Source: Methanobacterium sp. PtaB.Bin024 (lineage in GTDB: Archaea > Methanobacteriota > Methanobacteria > Methanobacteriales > Methanobacteriaceae). From it: a DNA stretch of 64,000 nucleotides. The notes beneath the pieces were generated by a model that had not been told where the DNA came from, made no database searches, and saw only the letters and a program-made list of their open reading frames with translations. The translations under genes and the position numbers were made by a program. Where the stretch lies: contig MVPY01000033.1 in assembly GCA_002067065.1 (NCBI GenBank), forward strand, positions 1-64,000, given 5' to 3'. Positions 63,117-64,000 of this stretch are shown in pieces (position 1 is the first letter of the stretch; every line of letters starts with the position of its first letter).

Positions 63117-63206
63117 GAATTTATCCCACATCATCTTATGAAGGCACTAATACTCCTTGAATGTATATGTAAATTGGAAAATTAAAAAAAAGTATTATTC
63201 AGGAGT

Positions 63207-64000
63207 TTATTCCCGTGGAATAAAGTAAGCAAAGGCCACTATGAAACAAGCCACCGCAAATACCTCAAAGGGTAACTTAAAACCTTCAATGAAAAGCGGG
63301 AAATTTTGAGGAATTATCTTGGCTGCTCCCATGTATATGGCCAGGCCAGCTCCAGTGATTCCCATTCCCAACATCTGCCCCACATACTGAGTGGTGTTTA
63401 AACTGGCTGAGGTAACTCCCCTGAATTTTTTATCGAAATATCTCATGGATATCTCGGTACTGGCTGTGGCTGAGAGTCCGTAACCAAGACCAAAAATAGC
63501 CAGGGCCACTATTATGAAATAATAGGATGTGTATTGACCTATGAAAACGAAAAGTACCAGAGCAAAGGAGGTTATGAATATTCCTGCTGCTGCGATGAAC
63601 CTGGGTCTTATTTTCTCACATAACTTTCCAGATATGGTGGAAAATAAAGCTACAAACACACTTTGAACAGCTAAAAGAAGACCTGCATCCTGTGCAGATA
63701 GTAACCGAATATCCTGGAAATATAAACTTAACAGGAAGGTAACGAATAGTCCTGGCCCATAATTTACGAGTGAAGTGGCATTATTTATCAGGAATATCCG
63801 ATCATGAACAATTTCCGGACCAATGAGGGGTATTTTTAGTTTACCCTGCAGATAGAAGAATATAATGATTCCTATTATACCTGCCAGGATTATATAAGGA
63901 GCCGTTGCATCTGTAATTATGGAAAGAGCATATATAACAGCAGTGAGAGATAATGCCAGTACTATGGAGCTTATATAATCGAATTTTTCTCCAACTGCTT
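63207..64000 (-). CDS. MFS exporter, N-terminus cut by window end
   Basis: The visible 264 residues are the C-terminal half of a major facilitator transporter with about eight helices, probably of the DHA2 (14-helix) drug-exporter group. The open frame continues without break to base 64000, so the true start lies outside. Conserved-looking elements are GLLLAVQSVFVALFSTISGKL and GLGYGLSATASTEISMRYF. The ATG at 63659 is internal and not the start. Same strand as the MATE gene; 340 bp apart. Substrate unknown. Confidence 0.83.
   Translation of the reverse strand, partial: AVGEKFDYISSIVLALSLTAVIYALSIITDATAPYIILAGIIGIIIFFYLQGKLKIPLIGPEIVHDRIFLINNATSLVNYGPGLFVTFLLSLYFQDIRLLSAQDAGLLLAVQSVFVALFSTISGKLCEKIRPRFIAAAGIFITSFALVLFVFIGQYTSYYFIIVALAIFGLGYGLSATASTEISMRYFDKKFRGVTSASLNTTQYVGQMLGMGITGAGLAIYMGAAKIIPQNFPLFIEGFKLPFEVFAVACFIVAFAYFIPRE

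Overview
The window looks like a chromosome segment of a mesophilic methanogen of the order Methanobacteriales, most likely Methanobacterium or a close relative. The evidence is the AT-rich composition, the archaeal information genes (CDC48-type ATPase, Pelota), the trpEGCFBAD gene order with a divergent TrpY-like regulator, MraY-like and MurG-like genes that fit a pseudomurein wall, and many archaeal BRE/TATA promoters with GGTG or GGAGG ribosome binding sites. No rRNA, CRISPR array or transposase was seen.

Layout. 1-12.4 kb is mostly housekeeping: CDC48 (cut by the window start), TyrA, Pelota, an MraY-like enzyme, an ABC exporter with a divergent TrmB regulator, a MurG-like glycosyltransferase, a disulfide oxidoreductase and HypC. 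12.5-19.7 kb is the tryptophan operon and its regulator. 19.7-24.4 kb holds a Zn/Cd-type P1B ATPase under an ArsR-type palindrome, tRNA-Ser(CGA), a CPBP protease/zinc-ribbon/RDD fusion and a methyltransferase.

24.5-31.6 kb is the most unusual part. A run of exported or membrane-anchored proteins includes one with a thioester-domain signature (Cys plus TQxxIW) and a C-terminal block of four DnaJ-type CxxCxGxG zinc motifs. Small zinc-ribbon membrane proteins and several decaying paralogues follow. Next to them lie a TetR regulator fused to a Cys-containing C-terminal domain, a stand-alone copy of that domain, and the eroded TetR half of a second fusion. Tandem 17-bp iterons just downstream of the TATA box occur at exactly two promoters here, those of the exported cluster and of the stand-alone domain, so I infer one shared regulatory circuit.

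31.6-46 kb is accessory: a CopB-type ATPase, a MarR operon with strong palindromes, a CDP-alcohol phosphatidyltransferase with no AUG start, methyltransferases, tandem GyrI-like proteins, a NYN-domain protein, TrkA, a DGC zinc protein and a frameshifted arsenite methyltransferase. 46-55 kb holds a STAS fusion protein, a pair of probable haem-b membrane proteins, small secreted or very short proteins, an SLC13 transporter, UspA, a PAS-only protein and an iron-sulfur flavoprotein. Four promoters here, perhaps five, share a conserved upstream motif, which suggests an undescribed regulon.

55-64 kb contains an ICMT-like methyltransferase, a CapA-like protein, a TetR/aldo-keto reductase pair with matching operators, an AhpD-like protein, a MATE exporter with direct repeats upstream, and an MFS exporter cut by the window end.
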